A stretch of 64,000 bases of DNA from SW132 sp038150125 (GCF_038150125.1 NZ_JBBVMF010000022.1:1-64000); one strand, 5' to 3'; shown: positions 45,001-54,698, counted from the stretch's first letter. Translations and numbers: made by a program. The notes: generated by a model not told the origin, from the sequence alone.

Positions 45001-45113
45001 GTCTGGATCCTGAAGTTACAGCAACTGCTACCTCGCCGCTAACCCGGGGTATTGAGTTTTATACCATGCCGCAGGCTCGGACCGTCATGGGCGGTATAAA
45101 CATCTCATTTTAA
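42072..45113 (+). CDS. SusC/RagA-family TonB-dependent receptor
   Basis: 1013 aa outer-membrane importer. After a signal peptide (cleavage near SYAQ) come a CarboxypepD-regulatory-like domain (~53-130, INGTVTSVSDGGSLPGVTV), the SusC linker (LDDVVVVGYGEQDRKTLTSAIS), a plug (LYVVDGIPIQT, IEILKDASATSIYGARAANGV) and a 22-stranded barrel ending FTNYTGLDPE and GGINISF. It pairs with the SusD-type lipoprotein 18 bp downstream. No glycosidase is next to the pair, so the cargo is not predictable; the BNR protein after it hints at peptides or glycoproteins. Confidence 0.93.
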   Translation: MHNMMKRYNPGAVHAVSTSKNKFLIVLRRASQLTCFFILMFGITAASYAQITINGTVTSVSDGGSLPGVTVLEKGTSNGTTTDESGNYEITVENSDAILVFSSVSFETQEIVVGNQETINVELDEDVQLLDDVVVVGYGEQDRKTLTSAISSISSEDIANIPSASTDQLMQGRAAGVQVSANSGTPGGGIFVKIRGTSSISGGSDPLYVVDGIPIQTGNYGLGLGGETTSAMADIAPSDIESIEILKDASATSIYGARAANGVVLITTKRGGFTEPRVSINLYRGVEEPVNMPDLVSGPEFEMLMNEAASNNGESEPYANPANATNTNWADQVFRTGIVQNYDASVSGGNEFIKYSVSGSAFDQDGVVTPASFTRKSARLNLDILASEKLTFGTSTTYSFSNRNRARNNDNITGVLGGVYFIPSNLPVYDSDGNYTKFSIFENPVAAANEVDFNMDVNRLIGNVFADYEFLPGLTFRSSWSLDYNQIKEDRYDNTLLNNGSAVNGSALSTVAVIQTWTAENTLSYLFNIGSNHNFSTLIGTSVEESNFERTTAEGEQFPSNDFKRVQDAAVQSASSSGTSWGLASFFGRVKYDYDSKYLATFTVRRDGSSRFGENNQWGTFPSAALGWVVSEEEFFSIDSVSELKLRVSYGVTGNQSGISNFQARGLWGGESYGDSPGTSPGQLGNPELKWETTKQLDIGIDIGLFDDRLNFVFDYYEKQTDDLLLAVPVPMSTGFSELVQNFGELENKGLEFGIAADIIQTNDLNWNLIFNIAGNRNKIVKLASPFNVYNRDIYRYEEGVPMYSFYFHEQIGVDPDTGEPIFTDVDGDGTFNPNVDRKIVGDANPDFFGGITNKVNYKAFDFSIFFQYSYGNEQLNWNRFFQEHGGTRNTGYLSSQLDRWQQPGDQTMVPQMKSSNYAGNLRPSRFVEDGSYMRLKNATLGYTVPVDILNKLGAGISRARIYLSGQNLLTFTNYTGLDPEVTATATSPLTRGIEFYTMPQARTVMGGINISF

Positions 45114-45131
45114 TTGAAAAAATTATTGATC

Positions 45132-46535
45132 ATGAAAAAATTTAAAAAATATCTACTTATTACATTGGTGTTCGCGGTAGGTTGTGATGTCTTGGATCAA
45201 GAACCACAAACAGCAATATCTGACGAAATTGCTATAAGAGATCAAAAAAGTGCTGAAGCAGCCCTTAATGGCCTCTATAGTCAATTACAATCAACAGACT
45301 ATTATGGGAGTAATTTGCAGATCTCAGGTGATGTATCTGCTGATATCTCGGAAAGTATAGGAACCTGGGATTTTTACCGGGAAATGGATACGTATGTGAT
45401 TTCAGCCGGTAACCTCGAGGTCCGTAATTTGTGGGAACAAATGTATTCTACGGTTAACCACGCAAATAACATTATTGCTGATGTACCCAACGTCGACAAT
45501 ATCCCTGATGCTGTACGAAACCAGATACTGGGTGAAGCCCACTTTATTCGGGCACTCGCCTTTTTTGATCTGACTCGTACGTTTGGTGGAGTTGATGGTG
45601 TTTATGGAGATCAGGGAATACCTATTGTTACCGTTCCTTCCCGCCAAATTGACGAGAACAGTTTTCCTTCCAGAGCGTCAATCTCGGATTCGTATCAGCA
45701 GGTGCGTGATGATCTTATTCAGGCGGAAAATCTACTGGCAACAGCCGGTTTTTCAACCTCAAATCGGGTTTCAGACGCAGCGGTAAAAGCCTTACTCTCA
45801 CGATTGGCTCTTTATACAGAAGATTTCGAATTAGCTGAAAGCTATGCCACTGAAGTAATTGATGATTTTAGTTTTTCTCTTGTAGATGACTTCGCCAATA
45901 TCTTCGCGAACGAAAATACAGCAGAAGCCATCTTTGAACTAACATTTACGAATACAGACGGAAACGACATCCGTTTCTGGTATTTTCCCTCAAGTGGTGG
46001 AGGACGTGGCGATATTGCATTGCACGCGGAATTTGTTGATATGGTATTGGCACGCCCGGATGATAAGCGCGGAGAACTTATCGGGTTTGATGCAAATGTA
46101 GGCGCGTATTATTCCACAAAATATGCTAAAGCCGGCGGGGATGATAATATTCAGATTCTTAGATTAGCCGAAATGTACTTGAACAGGGCAGAAGCACGTA
46201 CTCGCAAGTCGACTCCTGATTTTTCAGGTGCACTCGATGACCTTAATGAGGTTAGAAACCGCGCAGGTCTTGCCGATACAACCGGAGCAGGTGTAACCAA
46301 TGCCACAGATATTATGGCTGCTATCGAACGTGAACGGGGAATTGAATTTATCCAGGAAGGGCATCGCTGGTTTAATCTTTTAAGAACCGGTAAGGGATTG
46401 AGTACCTTGACTAATCTTGACAGGCTAAATGGAGATCCGGTATCACTGCTTAACGCTGGTCGTCAAGTGTTCCCAATTCCATCCAGAGATATCGACGCCA
46501 ATGAAAATATTGAGCAAAATTCAGCTTATCAATAG
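45132..46535 (+). CDS. SusD/RagB-family surface lipoprotein
   Basis: 467 aa from the ATG at 45132; an in-frame TTG directly after the SusC stop is less likely. Lipobox AVGC (Cys16) is followed by DVLDQEP, as in SusD proteins. TPR-like helices carry the ligand site: SAEAALNGLYSQL, MYSTVNHANNIIADVP, LGEAHFIRALAFFDL, and the C-terminal LRLAEMYLNRAEAR, EVRNRAGL and ERGIEFIQEGHRWFNLLR. SusD forms the lid of the SusC barrel. A hairpin follows the gene. Confidence 0.92.
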   Translation: MKKFKKYLLITLVFAVGCDVLDQEPQTAISDEIAIRDQKSAEAALNGLYSQLQSTDYYGSNLQISGDVSADISESIGTWDFYREMDTYVISAGNLEVRNLWEQMYSTVNHANNIIADVPNVDNIPDAVRNQILGEAHFIRALAFFDLTRTFGGVDGVYGDQGIPIVTVPSRQIDENSFPSRASISDSYQQVRDDLIQAENLLATAGFSTSNRVSDAAVKALLSRLALYTEDFELAESYATEVIDDFSFSLVDDFANIFANENTAEAIFELTFTNTDGNDIRFWYFPSSGGGRGDIALHAEFVDMVLARPDDKRGELIGFDANVGAYYSTKYAKAGGDDNIQILRLAEMYLNRAEARTRKSTPDFSGALDDLNEVRNRAGLADTTGAGVTNATDIMAAIERERGIEFIQEGHRWFNLLRTGKGLSTLTNLDRLNGDPVSLLNAGRQVFPIPSRDIDANENIEQNSAYQ

Positions 46536-46553
46536 TCCGTTTTTATCAAATCA

Positions 46554-46580
46554 GCACTCCGGACATTTGTTCCGGAGTGC
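46554..46580 (+). terminator. Hairpin after susD, possible weak terminator
   Basis: GCACTCCGGA pairs perfectly with TCCGGAGTGC around a 7-nt loop. No T-run follows, so it may be a processing or stability element rather than a full terminator. Confidence 0.5.
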
Positions 46581-46700
46581 CGATTTACAATCCAGGACAA
46601 TGAACATCAGTTCACATTTTTTTACGTAACAACCATTTTATTTTTGATAGCTTCACTAAGACTCCCCTAAACCAAATATTTAATTCAAAATTAAAGTATA

Positions 46701-49700
46701 ATGCCTCACAGTTACAAAAAACCGACGTTATGTTCTTTGTTTTTTATGTTTGCAGTATCTTTGTTTCTTCTTGGGAATCTTTCCACAGCAGAGGCACAGA
46801 TATTTGGACATGGCGAAGAAATATCCAATCCTGATTATGAACATTCACATTTTCAGGAGTTAGAATACCGTAATATAGGCCCGTTCCGTGGCGGTCGATC
46901 TGTTGCCGTTGCAGGTCATGCTGATCACCCACACATCTACTATACCGGATTTACCGGTGGTGGTGTATATAAAACCACAGATGGTGGAATTAACTGGTCT
47001 AATGTCTCTGACGGATATTTTAAAACCGGTTCTGTGGGTGCTATTTCTGTTGCCCCATCCAACGCGAATGTAATTTATGCCGGTATGGGTGAGACTTGTA
47101 TCAGGGGTAACATGTCTGCAGGGGATGGAGTTTACCGTTCAGTAAATGGTGGTAAAACATGGGAGCATATTGGGTTGGGCGATTCCCATTTTATTGGCGA
47201 AATTGTGGTACATCCGCAAAATGAGGAAGTAGCCTGGGTAGCCGTTTTAGGCCACACGTTTGGTAATGAAGGAAATTCTGAGAGAGGAGTTTTCAAAACA
47301 ACTGATGGCGGAAAAAATTGGGAGCGTGTCCTGTATCATAACGATAAGACGGGCGCTGTTGATATCGAAATAGATCCAAACAATCCCCGGATATTATATG
47401 CCTCTCTTTGGGAAGCCTATAGAAATCCCTGGGAAATGTCGAGTGGTGGTGATGGAAGTGGGCTTTATAAAAGTACTGATGGCGGAGAAAACTGGGAAAA
47501 TGTATCACAACGTCCCGGCCTGCCTAAAGGGATGTCTGGCAAGATCGGAGTTGCTATCTCTCCTCTAAATTCAGACCGTATCTGGACCATCATCGAAAAC
47601 GATAATGGCGGACTATTTAAATCAGATGACGGAGGTGAAACGTGGTCACGTACTACAGCAGATCGTAACCTGCGCCAGCGTGCATGGTACTATACTCATG
47701 TTGTTGCCGGCACAAACCACGAAGACGAAGTTTACGTATTAAACGTAGGATTCCACAAATCTACGGATGGCGGAAACACCTTTGAACGGATTGGGACTCC
47801 TCATGGAGATCATCACGATCTGTGGATTTCTCCTGATGATGGGAACCGTATGGTCGTTGCAGATGATGGTGGAGGACAGGTATCCTATAATGGCGGCGAA
47901 AGCTGGTCGTCCTACTATAAATATGCTACGGCTCAGTTTTATCAGGTGATCACCGATAACCAATTTCCATATAGAATATACGGAGCACAACAGGATAACA
48001 GTACTGTAGGTATTATGAGCAGAACTGCAAGTGCCGGAATTACTGAAAGAGATTGGGCCCCTGTTGCCGGTGGTGAAAGCGGATATATAGCTCCCGACCC
48101 TGATGATCCTAATGTGACATATGGCGGTAGTTATGGCGGATATTTTAACAAGTTCAACGACTTCACCAATCAAAGTGATCGCATCGACGTATGGCCGGAC
48201 AATCCTATGGGTGCCGGAGCTGAGGATCTGAAATATAGATTCCAGTGGACCTTCCCAATCTATATCTCCCCTCATAATTCAGATATATTGTATGCAACGT
48301 CACAGTATGTGCACAGGTCTGACGATGAAGGCATGAGCTGGACAAATATCAGTGGAGACCTAACCCGGAACGAAAAGTCGAAGCAAGGCGAGTCTGGCGG
48401 ACCGCTCACTAAAGATGATACCAGCGTTGAATATTATAATACAATTTTTACATTTGCAGAATCACTGGTTCAGCCGGGTGTGTTATGGACCGGCGCCGAT
48501 GACGGCCTCATCCATATCAGCCGTGATAACGGGGAAACCTGGACTGAAGTAACCCCAGACGGAATGCCCGAAGCGATGGCAAGTATCATAGACCCTTCCC
48601 CTCATGATGCCGGCACGGCTTACCTGGCAGCCAACAGGTATAAGTTTGATGACTTTTCCCCAATGTTGTATAAAACTGACGACTATGGACAAAGCTGGAC
48701 CGAAATCACCAATGGTATCCCGGAAGGCGATTTCACCCGCGTTATCAGGGAAGATCCAAACCGTCAGGGCCTTCTCTATGCAGGAACGGAAACCGGTGTT
48801 TATGTTTCTTTTAACGACGGTGATAAATGGCAGCCGCTTCAGTTAAATTTGCCTGCTGTACCAATTACTGACCTTACAGTTCATGCAAGAGATAAAGACC
48901 TTGTTATTGCTACCCAGGGTAGGTCATTTTGGGTTTTGGATGATCTTTCAGTTCTTCATCAATTAAGTGATGAGGTTAAAAACTCTGATTATTATCTCTT
49001 CAAACCTGAAACTACGTATCTATTTGGAAATCACAGAGATATTAGACCGGGTGAAACCTTAGGTGAAAATCCAAAAGATGGTGTGGTTGTTTATTATACG
49101 CTTAACAGTGTACCTGATGCTGAAGTTAAACTTCGGTTTCTGGAATCTGACGGTACTGTAATAAGAACCTTTTCTAATGTTGAGACCTTAGAAGGGGACC
49201 CTGTAGAAGAATCGGATGAATTCTATGAAGAAGAGCACAATGTCCCTTCAGATGTACTTACAACTAAAGAAGGAAATAACTCTTTTGAGTGGAATATGCG
49301 TTATCCCGGCGCACAAGACTTGGACGGACGTCAGATCTTATGGTCTGGTTCAACTGCTGGACCCAGAGCCATTCCGGGCACCTATCAGGTTCAACTTCTT
49401 GTTGATGACGAAGTGGTTGGTGCACAGACATTTGATTTGACTAAAGATCCACGTATCGAAACCACACAGGAGGATTTCGAAGAGCAATTCACCCTGCATC
49501 AAGCCATTACTGCTAAACTTGATACCACGCATAAGATGATCAATCGGATTCGTGATGTTCGTCAACAGATCAATGATATTAAATCAGATAACCCCAAAGA
49601 TACGGAACTTCTGGAGCGTGCAGATGAAGTATTGGAGGTGCTTGAAGATGTGGAGGGTGAATTGATGCAAACAAAAGCGGAATCTTACCAGGATGTACTG

Positions 49701-49910
49701 AACTATCCAATTAAGCTTAATAATAAATTAGCTTCACTGGCAAGTACAGTGGCTACGGGTGATGGCCGTCCTACTCAGCAGCAGTATGAAGTTTACGAGG
49801 ATCTCTCAGCTCAAATAGATGAGCAGTTTGAACGGATAATTGAAGTTTTTGAAGGCGAGCTTCCAGATCAGATCAGGGAGATTGAGCAACGTCCAATTCG
49901 CCTGGACTAA
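46701..49910 (+). CDS. Large secreted BNR/sortilin-like propeller protein
   Basis: 1069 aa with a signal peptide (~1-33). BNR/Asp-box repeats recur through the first ~750 residues (YKTTDGGINWSNVSDG, YRSVNGGKTWEHIG, FKTTDGGKNWERV, YKSTDGGENWENV, HISRDNGETWTEV), the pattern of the VPS10/sortilin-like ten-bladed fold. A beta-sandwich with FEWNMRYPGAQ follows, then a helical region (~930-1069). No protease or sialidase active-site set is clear. Family members are usually annotated as WD40/YVTN/BNR-like proteins of unknown role. A dead relative lies at 41.2 kb. A terminator follows. Confidence 0.8.
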   Translation: MPHSYKKPTLCSLFFMFAVSLFLLGNLSTAEAQIFGHGEEISNPDYEHSHFQELEYRNIGPFRGGRSVAVAGHADHPHIYYTGFTGGGVYKTTDGGINWSNVSDGYFKTGSVGAISVAPSNANVIYAGMGETCIRGNMSAGDGVYRSVNGGKTWEHIGLGDSHFIGEIVVHPQNEEVAWVAVLGHTFGNEGNSERGVFKTTDGGKNWERVLYHNDKTGAVDIEIDPNNPRILYASLWEAYRNPWEMSSGGDGSGLYKSTDGGENWENVSQRPGLPKGMSGKIGVAISPLNSDRIWTIIENDNGGLFKSDDGGETWSRTTADRNLRQRAWYYTHVVAGTNHEDEVYVLNVGFHKSTDGGNTFERIGTPHGDHHDLWISPDDGNRMVVADDGGGQVSYNGGESWSSYYKYATAQFYQVITDNQFPYRIYGAQQDNSTVGIMSRTASAGITERDWAPVAGGESGYIAPDPDDPNVTYGGSYGGYFNKFNDFTNQSDRIDVWPDNPMGAGAEDLKYRFQWTFPIYISPHNSDILYATSQYVHRSDDEGMSWTNISGDLTRNEKSKQGESGGPLTKDDTSVEYYNTIFTFAESLVQPGVLWTGADDGLIHISRDNGETWTEVTPDGMPEAMASIIDPSPHDAGTAYLAANRYKFDDFSPMLYKTDDYGQSWTEITNGIPEGDFTRVIREDPNRQGLLYAGTETGVYVSFNDGDKWQPLQLNLPAVPITDLTVHARDKDLVIATQGRSFWVLDDLSVLHQLSDEVKNSDYYLFKPETTYLFGNHRDIRPGETLGENPKDGVVVYYTLNSVPDAEVKLRFLESDGTVIRTFSNVETLEGDPVEESDEFYEEEHNVPSDVLTTKEGNNSFEWNMRYPGAQDLDGRQILWSGSTAGPRAIPGTYQVQLLVDDEVVGAQTFDLTKDPRIETTQEDFEEQFTLHQAITAKLDTTHKMINRIRDVRQQINDIKSDNPKDTELLERADEVLEVLEDVEGELMQTKAESYQDVLNYPIKLNNKLASLASTVATGDGRPTQQQYEVYEDLSAQIDEQFERIIEVFEGELPDQIREIEQRPIRLD

Positions 49911-49926
49911 TTTATGTCTGTAGGTC

Positions 49927-49962
49927 AAAAAGCAGTGATAAATATTTGTCACTGCTTTTTTT
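49927..49962 (+). terminator. Rho-independent terminator after the BNR gene
   Basis: AAAAGCAGTGA pairs with TCACTGCTTTT and is followed by further T. It is largely symmetrical (A-run before, T-run after), so it could also work on the minus strand. Confidence 0.85.
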
Positions 49963-50482
49963 ATGCGGTTGATTTTTGGGGGCCTGTTTTCCTGGTCTTG
50001 CCTAAAAAATTCCTTCAAAAAAAAATAGACAAATCTCTTGGGGCACACCAGAAGAAGCAGTATAAAACTGCATTTGAGTAAATCAATGAAGACAAACTGA
50101 ACTCACCAGAGTCCCACACTGGGACACCCATAAATTTGCCATTTAGTAAATCCAGTAATATTGTATAGGAAGAGGGGGTTTGGCCTTGATGGGTGGAGGG
50201 ATAGCATTGATTACCAACTGTCGCCGGCTGTATAAAATTTATCATCTATCTTTAAGGCTTGAATTATCTGTCTAAGAAAGTGATGATATCAGTTCAAGTA
50301 GAAATCCTGATAAAACGGTATTTGCTACGATCGCAGTTACTTTGACGAGGCCGGGGACACCCAAAAATCATAAATAGGGATGGGTTAACTAATTGTTTTT
50401 ATTGACTAAAAAGAATGAAACCCCTTTAAATGTGTCGAGCTCAGGAAGATTAAGCGAACACATTCATATTTAATTTCGGGGT
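49963..50482. other. Gene-free stretch with repeat fragments
   Basis: No gene is supported. It holds the small hairpin GTCCCACACTGGGAC (50111-50125), the 26-bp sequence shared with the 7.0-kb region (50182-50207) and a second GGGGACACCCA string near 50352. It separates the convergent BNR and TonB receptor genes. Confidence 0.5.
50182..50207 (+). repeat. 26-bp sequence shared with 7036-7061
   Basis: The exact reverse complement of 7036-7061, about 43 kb away. It marks a dispersed intergenic element of which the rest is diverged or missing. Confidence 0.65.
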
Positions 50483-52939
50483 TTAAAACTCTGCCCTCAG
50501 CGAAAGTATGAAATTCGTTCCGGCTCCTGATAGACCTGAACTATATGGGCGGTATCTTTGATTGGTAATGTTTTCTAATCCTGCACTCATGCTAAACGTC
50601 TCAGTAAACTGGTACAAAGATTTAAAATTGAGCGTATACCAGCTTGGGGAATATGTATTCCCATTTTTATCCAGGGCATAGATTTCACTTTTTCCTCGTT
50701 CACTGACGGCAAGATTTTCATGAGACCTTTCGCCTTGGTAGATGGTATTCAACTCAACTGTAAGGGTACTGTTTTCATATCTTAGTCTGCTCACACCAAA
50801 AAGCGGTGCTGCATGACGAGATGGGCTGCTTGTTCCATCATCCAGCTCTTCTTCACCTAATTGGTAGTTAATGTCAGATAAGAAGGTGAACCCGGCAGGG
50901 AAATTAATTTCCAGTCCCGGCTGGAAACCATAAGCATTAGCGTTGGCTGCATTTTGTATTGCCTGTACCCGACTTAACGTACCCTCATACACTATGCTGT
51001 CCCGGCCGTTTATTTGAAAGTTTCTTCGCACCATTGCATTTTGTAAAACGGTATAGTAGGCAGAGATATCAAGCTTCGCCAGATCACTAAAACCTTTTGC
51101 CATTCCTAAATCGAAACTGTAGGCATACTCCGCTTTAAGATCGGGGTTTGGAACCACAACGGACCCTTGCTCCGAATCGAATATCTTGCCTATATCATCC
51201 ACGTTCGGTGCCCGAAAGGCGGTACCGGCATTGGTTTTAATGGCCCAGCTTTCAGCGGGTTTATAAACAATCCCGAAGCTCCCTGTAAGTGCTCCATTAT
51301 CAATTTCAGCAGTAGTAAACTGAAATGGATAAAATTCTGAGTTATTACTGAAATCTGATTCCAACATAAAGTGATTATACCGTAAACCCGCCTGAAGAGT
51401 GATCTGGTCTGAAAGCCTGAATTCATTATTTACATAAGCCGCAATCGACTCCCAGGTAGATTGCGGGTATCTGCTTGGGCCGGTACTTATTGAGTCCGGT
51501 TCAATCACATTTTCAGAAATAAATTCATTTCTGCCTATTGATGTCACATCATTCAAAAGATACTCTGTTCCATAATAGATAGTATTTTTGGACCCACTGT
51601 TTTTGATAAAATCAAGATTTACAGAATAGGCTTCGACATTTTCGATACGTGCTTGACGTTTATTGTCATTGAAATTGCGACTGATTCTACTCTCTTCAAA
51701 TGACTGCTGAGCTACTCTCAGATTCAATTGGTCGTACATAGAATTCCTTTCAGTGTGTCTGACAGATAAGTTATTCATCAGCCATTTTTGGGGACCATAT
51801 TTCCATTCCCCGTATCGCGGAGTGTTGTTTCTCACCCTTTGATGTCTATCGTATCTTCCATAAGAGGATGTCTCAGAAAAATGAAAGCCGTACTGAAAAT
51901 CCCAACTCTCGCTGGATTTGAAACGTACTTTCTGCATTAGGTTGATTTGAGAGTACGCTGTAGGAATTTGTAACAAGCGTTCATCCTGTGTAATCAACAC
52001 ATCCTGGTTGTCTTGCCGCTTTGTGTGGTAATTTTTAAGGTAATCATCCGGCCCAAATCTGCCCTGCCTCAAGTGGCCATAGTCCCAGGAACTGAAACTT
52101 GTCACGAGGGCCCATTTTTCCCAGCCAATATTAAAATCAAAATGGCCTGTTTGCTCGTTGTTGGCTGATGAATATCTTGCGACAGCCTTACCCGTTATAA
52201 GGGGCTCATCCTCTAGTCTAAGGCGCGGAGTAAGTGTTTGAAAGCTCATTACACCACCGATGGCGTCACTTCCATAAATGACCGATCCGGGCCCAAATAG
52301 AACTTCGGTGCTTTCCGTGGAAAACGGATCGATATTAATCACATTCTGGATATTACCTCCCCTGAAAATTGCATTATTCATTCTTACACCATCTATAGTG
52401 TAAACAAGCCTGTTTGTGGCAAATCCCCGAATCATAGGACTTCCTCCACCTTGCTGGCTTTTTTGGATAAACACTTTTCCGGATGCGCCCAGCAGGTCGG
52501 CAGCTGTTTGTGGATTTTGTAAAGCCACGTTTTCAGGCGTAACAGAGGCAATTTTAAGAGGAATATTCCCTGAGGATTGCTGCCATCTTGAAGCTGAAAC
52601 CACTACCTGGTCAAGGTCCATAATTGACTTTTCCAAGGCTATTACAAAATTCAATGCCTGGATTTCGCTATAACTAAAGACCACAGTTTTATAGCCAAGC
52701 GAGCGAATTAAAATTTCTTCTGCTCCAACAAAAGCCGATATATCAGCCTGCCCTTCTGCATTTGTAACACTAGATAAGATGGAACCTTCGCTCATAAGTA
52801 CAGCACCTTTCAGAGGCTCTTCAGTTTGTTGATCTATAATGGTTATTGTTTGAGAATGTCCAACAGTTGTCATCCCAATCCATAAACACAACAATGTAAT
52901 TGTTTTAATAAGGTCTCTTTTATAAACGCCAAACAACAT
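50483..52939 (-). CDS. TonB-dependent receptor, heme-receptor-like
   Basis: 818 aa. Signal peptide to ~29, CarboxypepD-regulatory-like domain (~30-110, IDQQTEEPLKGAVL), plug (~120-245) with GGGSPMIRGFATNRLVYTIDGVRMNNAIFRGGN and FGPGSVIYGSDAIGGV, and a barrel ending NFILSLRAEF with the terminal Phe of outer-membrane proteins. The plug wording (RGFATNR, DGVRMNN) matches the hemin/HmuR-like group, which makes heme or an iron complex the likely cargo, but no heme-handling genes lie nearby. It lacks the SusC linker and has no SusD partner. Confidence 0.83.
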   Translation of the reverse strand: MLFGVYKRDLIKTITLLCLWIGMTTVGHSQTITIIDQQTEEPLKGAVLMSEGSILSSVTNAEGQADISAFVGAEEILIRSLGYKTVVFSYSEIQALNFVIALEKSIMDLDQVVVSASRWQQSSGNIPLKIASVTPENVALQNPQTAADLLGASGKVFIQKSQQGGGSPMIRGFATNRLVYTIDGVRMNNAIFRGGNIQNVINIDPFSTESTEVLFGPGSVIYGSDAIGGVMSFQTLTPRLRLEDEPLITGKAVARYSSANNEQTGHFDFNIGWEKWALVTSFSSWDYGHLRQGRFGPDDYLKNYHTKRQDNQDVLITQDERLLQIPTAYSQINLMQKVRFKSSESWDFQYGFHFSETSSYGRYDRHQRVRNNTPRYGEWKYGPQKWLMNNLSVRHTERNSMYDQLNLRVAQQSFEESRISRNFNDNKRQARIENVEAYSVNLDFIKNSGSKNTIYYGTEYLLNDVTSIGRNEFISENVIEPDSISTGPSRYPQSTWESIAAYVNNEFRLSDQITLQAGLRYNHFMLESDFSNNSEFYPFQFTTAEIDNGALTGSFGIVYKPAESWAIKTNAGTAFRAPNVDDIGKIFDSEQGSVVVPNPDLKAEYAYSFDLGMAKGFSDLAKLDISAYYTVLQNAMVRRNFQINGRDSIVYEGTLSRVQAIQNAANANAYGFQPGLEINFPAGFTFLSDINYQLGEEELDDGTSSPSRHAAPLFGVSRLRYENSTLTVELNTIYQGERSHENLAVSERGKSEIYALDKNGNTYSPSWYTLNFKSLYQFTETFSMSAGLENITNQRYRPYSSGLSGAGTNFILSLRAEF

Positions 52940-53838
52940 AAGATATGAAGGTATATTTATGGATAAATCGATTACAGTATGCTTTAAGGTTTTGCAAAGC
53001 CTTCAGCTATTAGACCTGCTTTCACTTATTAATCATCCGTGAATAACTTGTAAGCTGTGCAAAAAGATCAGGATACAGGTGCCCTTTGGCGCATACTTTC
53101 AGTAGCGTACAGGTGGTGCCGTATATAAAGCGGTATGACACTGTAGATGACACATTAACGTATGGAACACTCTGTTTTAATTGCAAAGCTGACTTTATTT
53201 GTTTCTGAAACAAACACATTTTTCAAGAAAAGATAGTGAATTGGATATCCGAATGATTTGAAGATGTGTTAAACTTTGTCCCTATTTCTCAGGAAATCAT
53301 CGTTATGATGGATGATTCGTCCAGCCGTATTAAAACCTGGACACGGTTTACTATGCAGTCATTATCTTCAAGACTGCCTTAAAGAACAGGCACTAATAGA
53401 TGGCTGACTAAGAAGAACATTAAAGGCATTTGCCGGCATTACTAACCCATTGAAGGGTTATTTTATTCCTGCAGTGGACAGTAGGTGTTGCCCTGAAGGG
53501 CGCCGGTGAGTGTTAAAAAGTTAATCCGACATTTATAGATGAACTGATGTAAACTTTAAATTAAATCTCCTAAACGACTACCAAGAGAAAAGTCGAACAG
53601 GCACCTCATAAGATAAAATCAGCATTTCAAATCTGGTTTGGAAAGCCAACTTAACGTCGTGGATACCCGCACACCGTCCTCAGGTATTCTGTGAAATTGA
53701 GCCGCTATGTCAGTGTGGGGGACAGATAAGAATTTTTATTAAAAATATTTAATAAAGTGTGTAACCGATTCAAATCCCGGTCGTCATACTCCTGTAACAA
53801 CCCCAATTATATATCATAAACAACAGACAAGGATTACT
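52940..53838. other. ~900-bp gene-free region
   Basis: It probably carries promoters of the divergent TonB receptor and DUF4382 genes at its ends. In between I see a small hairpin GCCCTGAAGGGC (53490-53501) and a tRNA-like 3' fragment at 53762-53794. Short frames here have no recognizable domains. The stretch may be a graveyard of older insertions. Confidence 0.5.
53762..53794 (+). other. Possible tRNA 3'-end remnant
   Basis: ACCGATTCAAATCCCGGT followed by CGTCATACTCC resembles the T-arm and 3' acceptor strand of a tRNA (T-loop TTCAAAT). The left T-stem arm is damaged, no matching 5' acceptor (GGAGTATGACG) lies upstream, and no CCA follows. Such fragments can mark a used integration site. 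Confidence 0.35.
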
Positions 53839-54657
53839 ATGTTTACTCAAATACAGTTAAAAACAATGACAAGCGTACTCCTAATTGCTTCCCTTCTTTT
53901 TTGGGGGTGCGAATCAACGCTTAACACAGAATCGGGTAGCGGAACCGGATCAATGGTGGTAAAACTTCACGATGCCCCGGTGGATTACGATGAGGTTAAT
54001 ATATCAGTGGCACGAGTAGAAGTAAACAATACCCAAACTGATGATGGCTGGATTGTGATTAGTGAACCCAACGCAACCTACAATATCCTGGACCTGGTGA
54101 ATGGGGATATGGCCGTTCTGGCAGACGTTGAACTGGAAGTCGGTACATACGAACAGATTCGCCTGATCCTTAATGATGAAAACACCGTGGTCATAGATGG
54201 TAAATCGTATGATCTGTTTGTACCCAGCGGTGAGCAGACCGGCCTCAAGCTCAATATCAATGCGGAAATTGAGGAAGGGTTTGAATATACGCTGCTTCTC
54301 GATTTCGACGCCAATAAGTCAGTGGTAAAACGTGGAAATCAGGATCTTTATAACCTGAAACCGGTTGTCCGCGCTACTAATGAAGCGATCACCGGAAACA
54401 TCTCCGGAACCGTAGTGCCGATTGATGCTCGTGCTATTGTTTATGCCATCCAGGAATCGGATACACTGTCTACCACTTTTGCAGATACCGTTTCCGGGGA
54501 ATTTACCCTTGTAGGCCTCGAAGAGGGATCTTACACCGTTTCTGCTGCTCCGAGAGAAGCTGGTTTTGAATCCGGATCCGTAGACAGTATCAGCGTAACG
54601 GTTGGTGAAGTTAACGACATAGGTGAGATAGAGCTGAGTGCGTCTGGAGGCGAGTAA
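53839..54657 (+). CDS. DUF4382-type lipoprotein
   Basis: 272 aa with lipobox FWGC (Cys24). Residues ~35-180 match the DUF4382 pattern: SMVVKLHDAPVDYDEVNISVARVEV, YNILDLVNG, LEVGTYEQIRLIL and the late LKPVVRA. The C-terminal ~85 residues resemble a carboxypeptidase-regulatory-like beta-sandwich (GNISGTVVPIDARAIVYAI, GEFTLVGLEEGSYTVSA). The molecular function of the family is unknown; it is exported and probably periplasmic or surface-bound. It is a single gene with its own terminator. Confidence 0.8.
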   Translation: MFTQIQLKTMTSVLLIASLLFWGCESTLNTESGSGTGSMVVKLHDAPVDYDEVNISVARVEVNNTQTDDGWIVISEPNATYNILDLVNGDMAVLADVELEVGTYEQIRLILNDENTVVIDGKSYDLFVPSGEQTGLKLNINAEIEEGFEYTLLLDFDANKSVVKRGNQDLYNLKPVVRATNEAITGNISGTVVPIDARAIVYAIQESDTLSTTFADTVSGEFTLVGLEEGSYTVSAAPREAGFESGSVDSISVTVGEVNDIGEIELSASGGE

Positions 54658-54698
54658 TCGCTAAGTTTAGATTTCCAGATGGATAGGTTAGCATACCT

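Noticed and set aside
46701..49910. Sialidase call from the Asp-box repeats
   Set aside because: Asp boxes alone are shared by many propellers; the Arg triad and Tyr/Glu set of sialidases are not evident.
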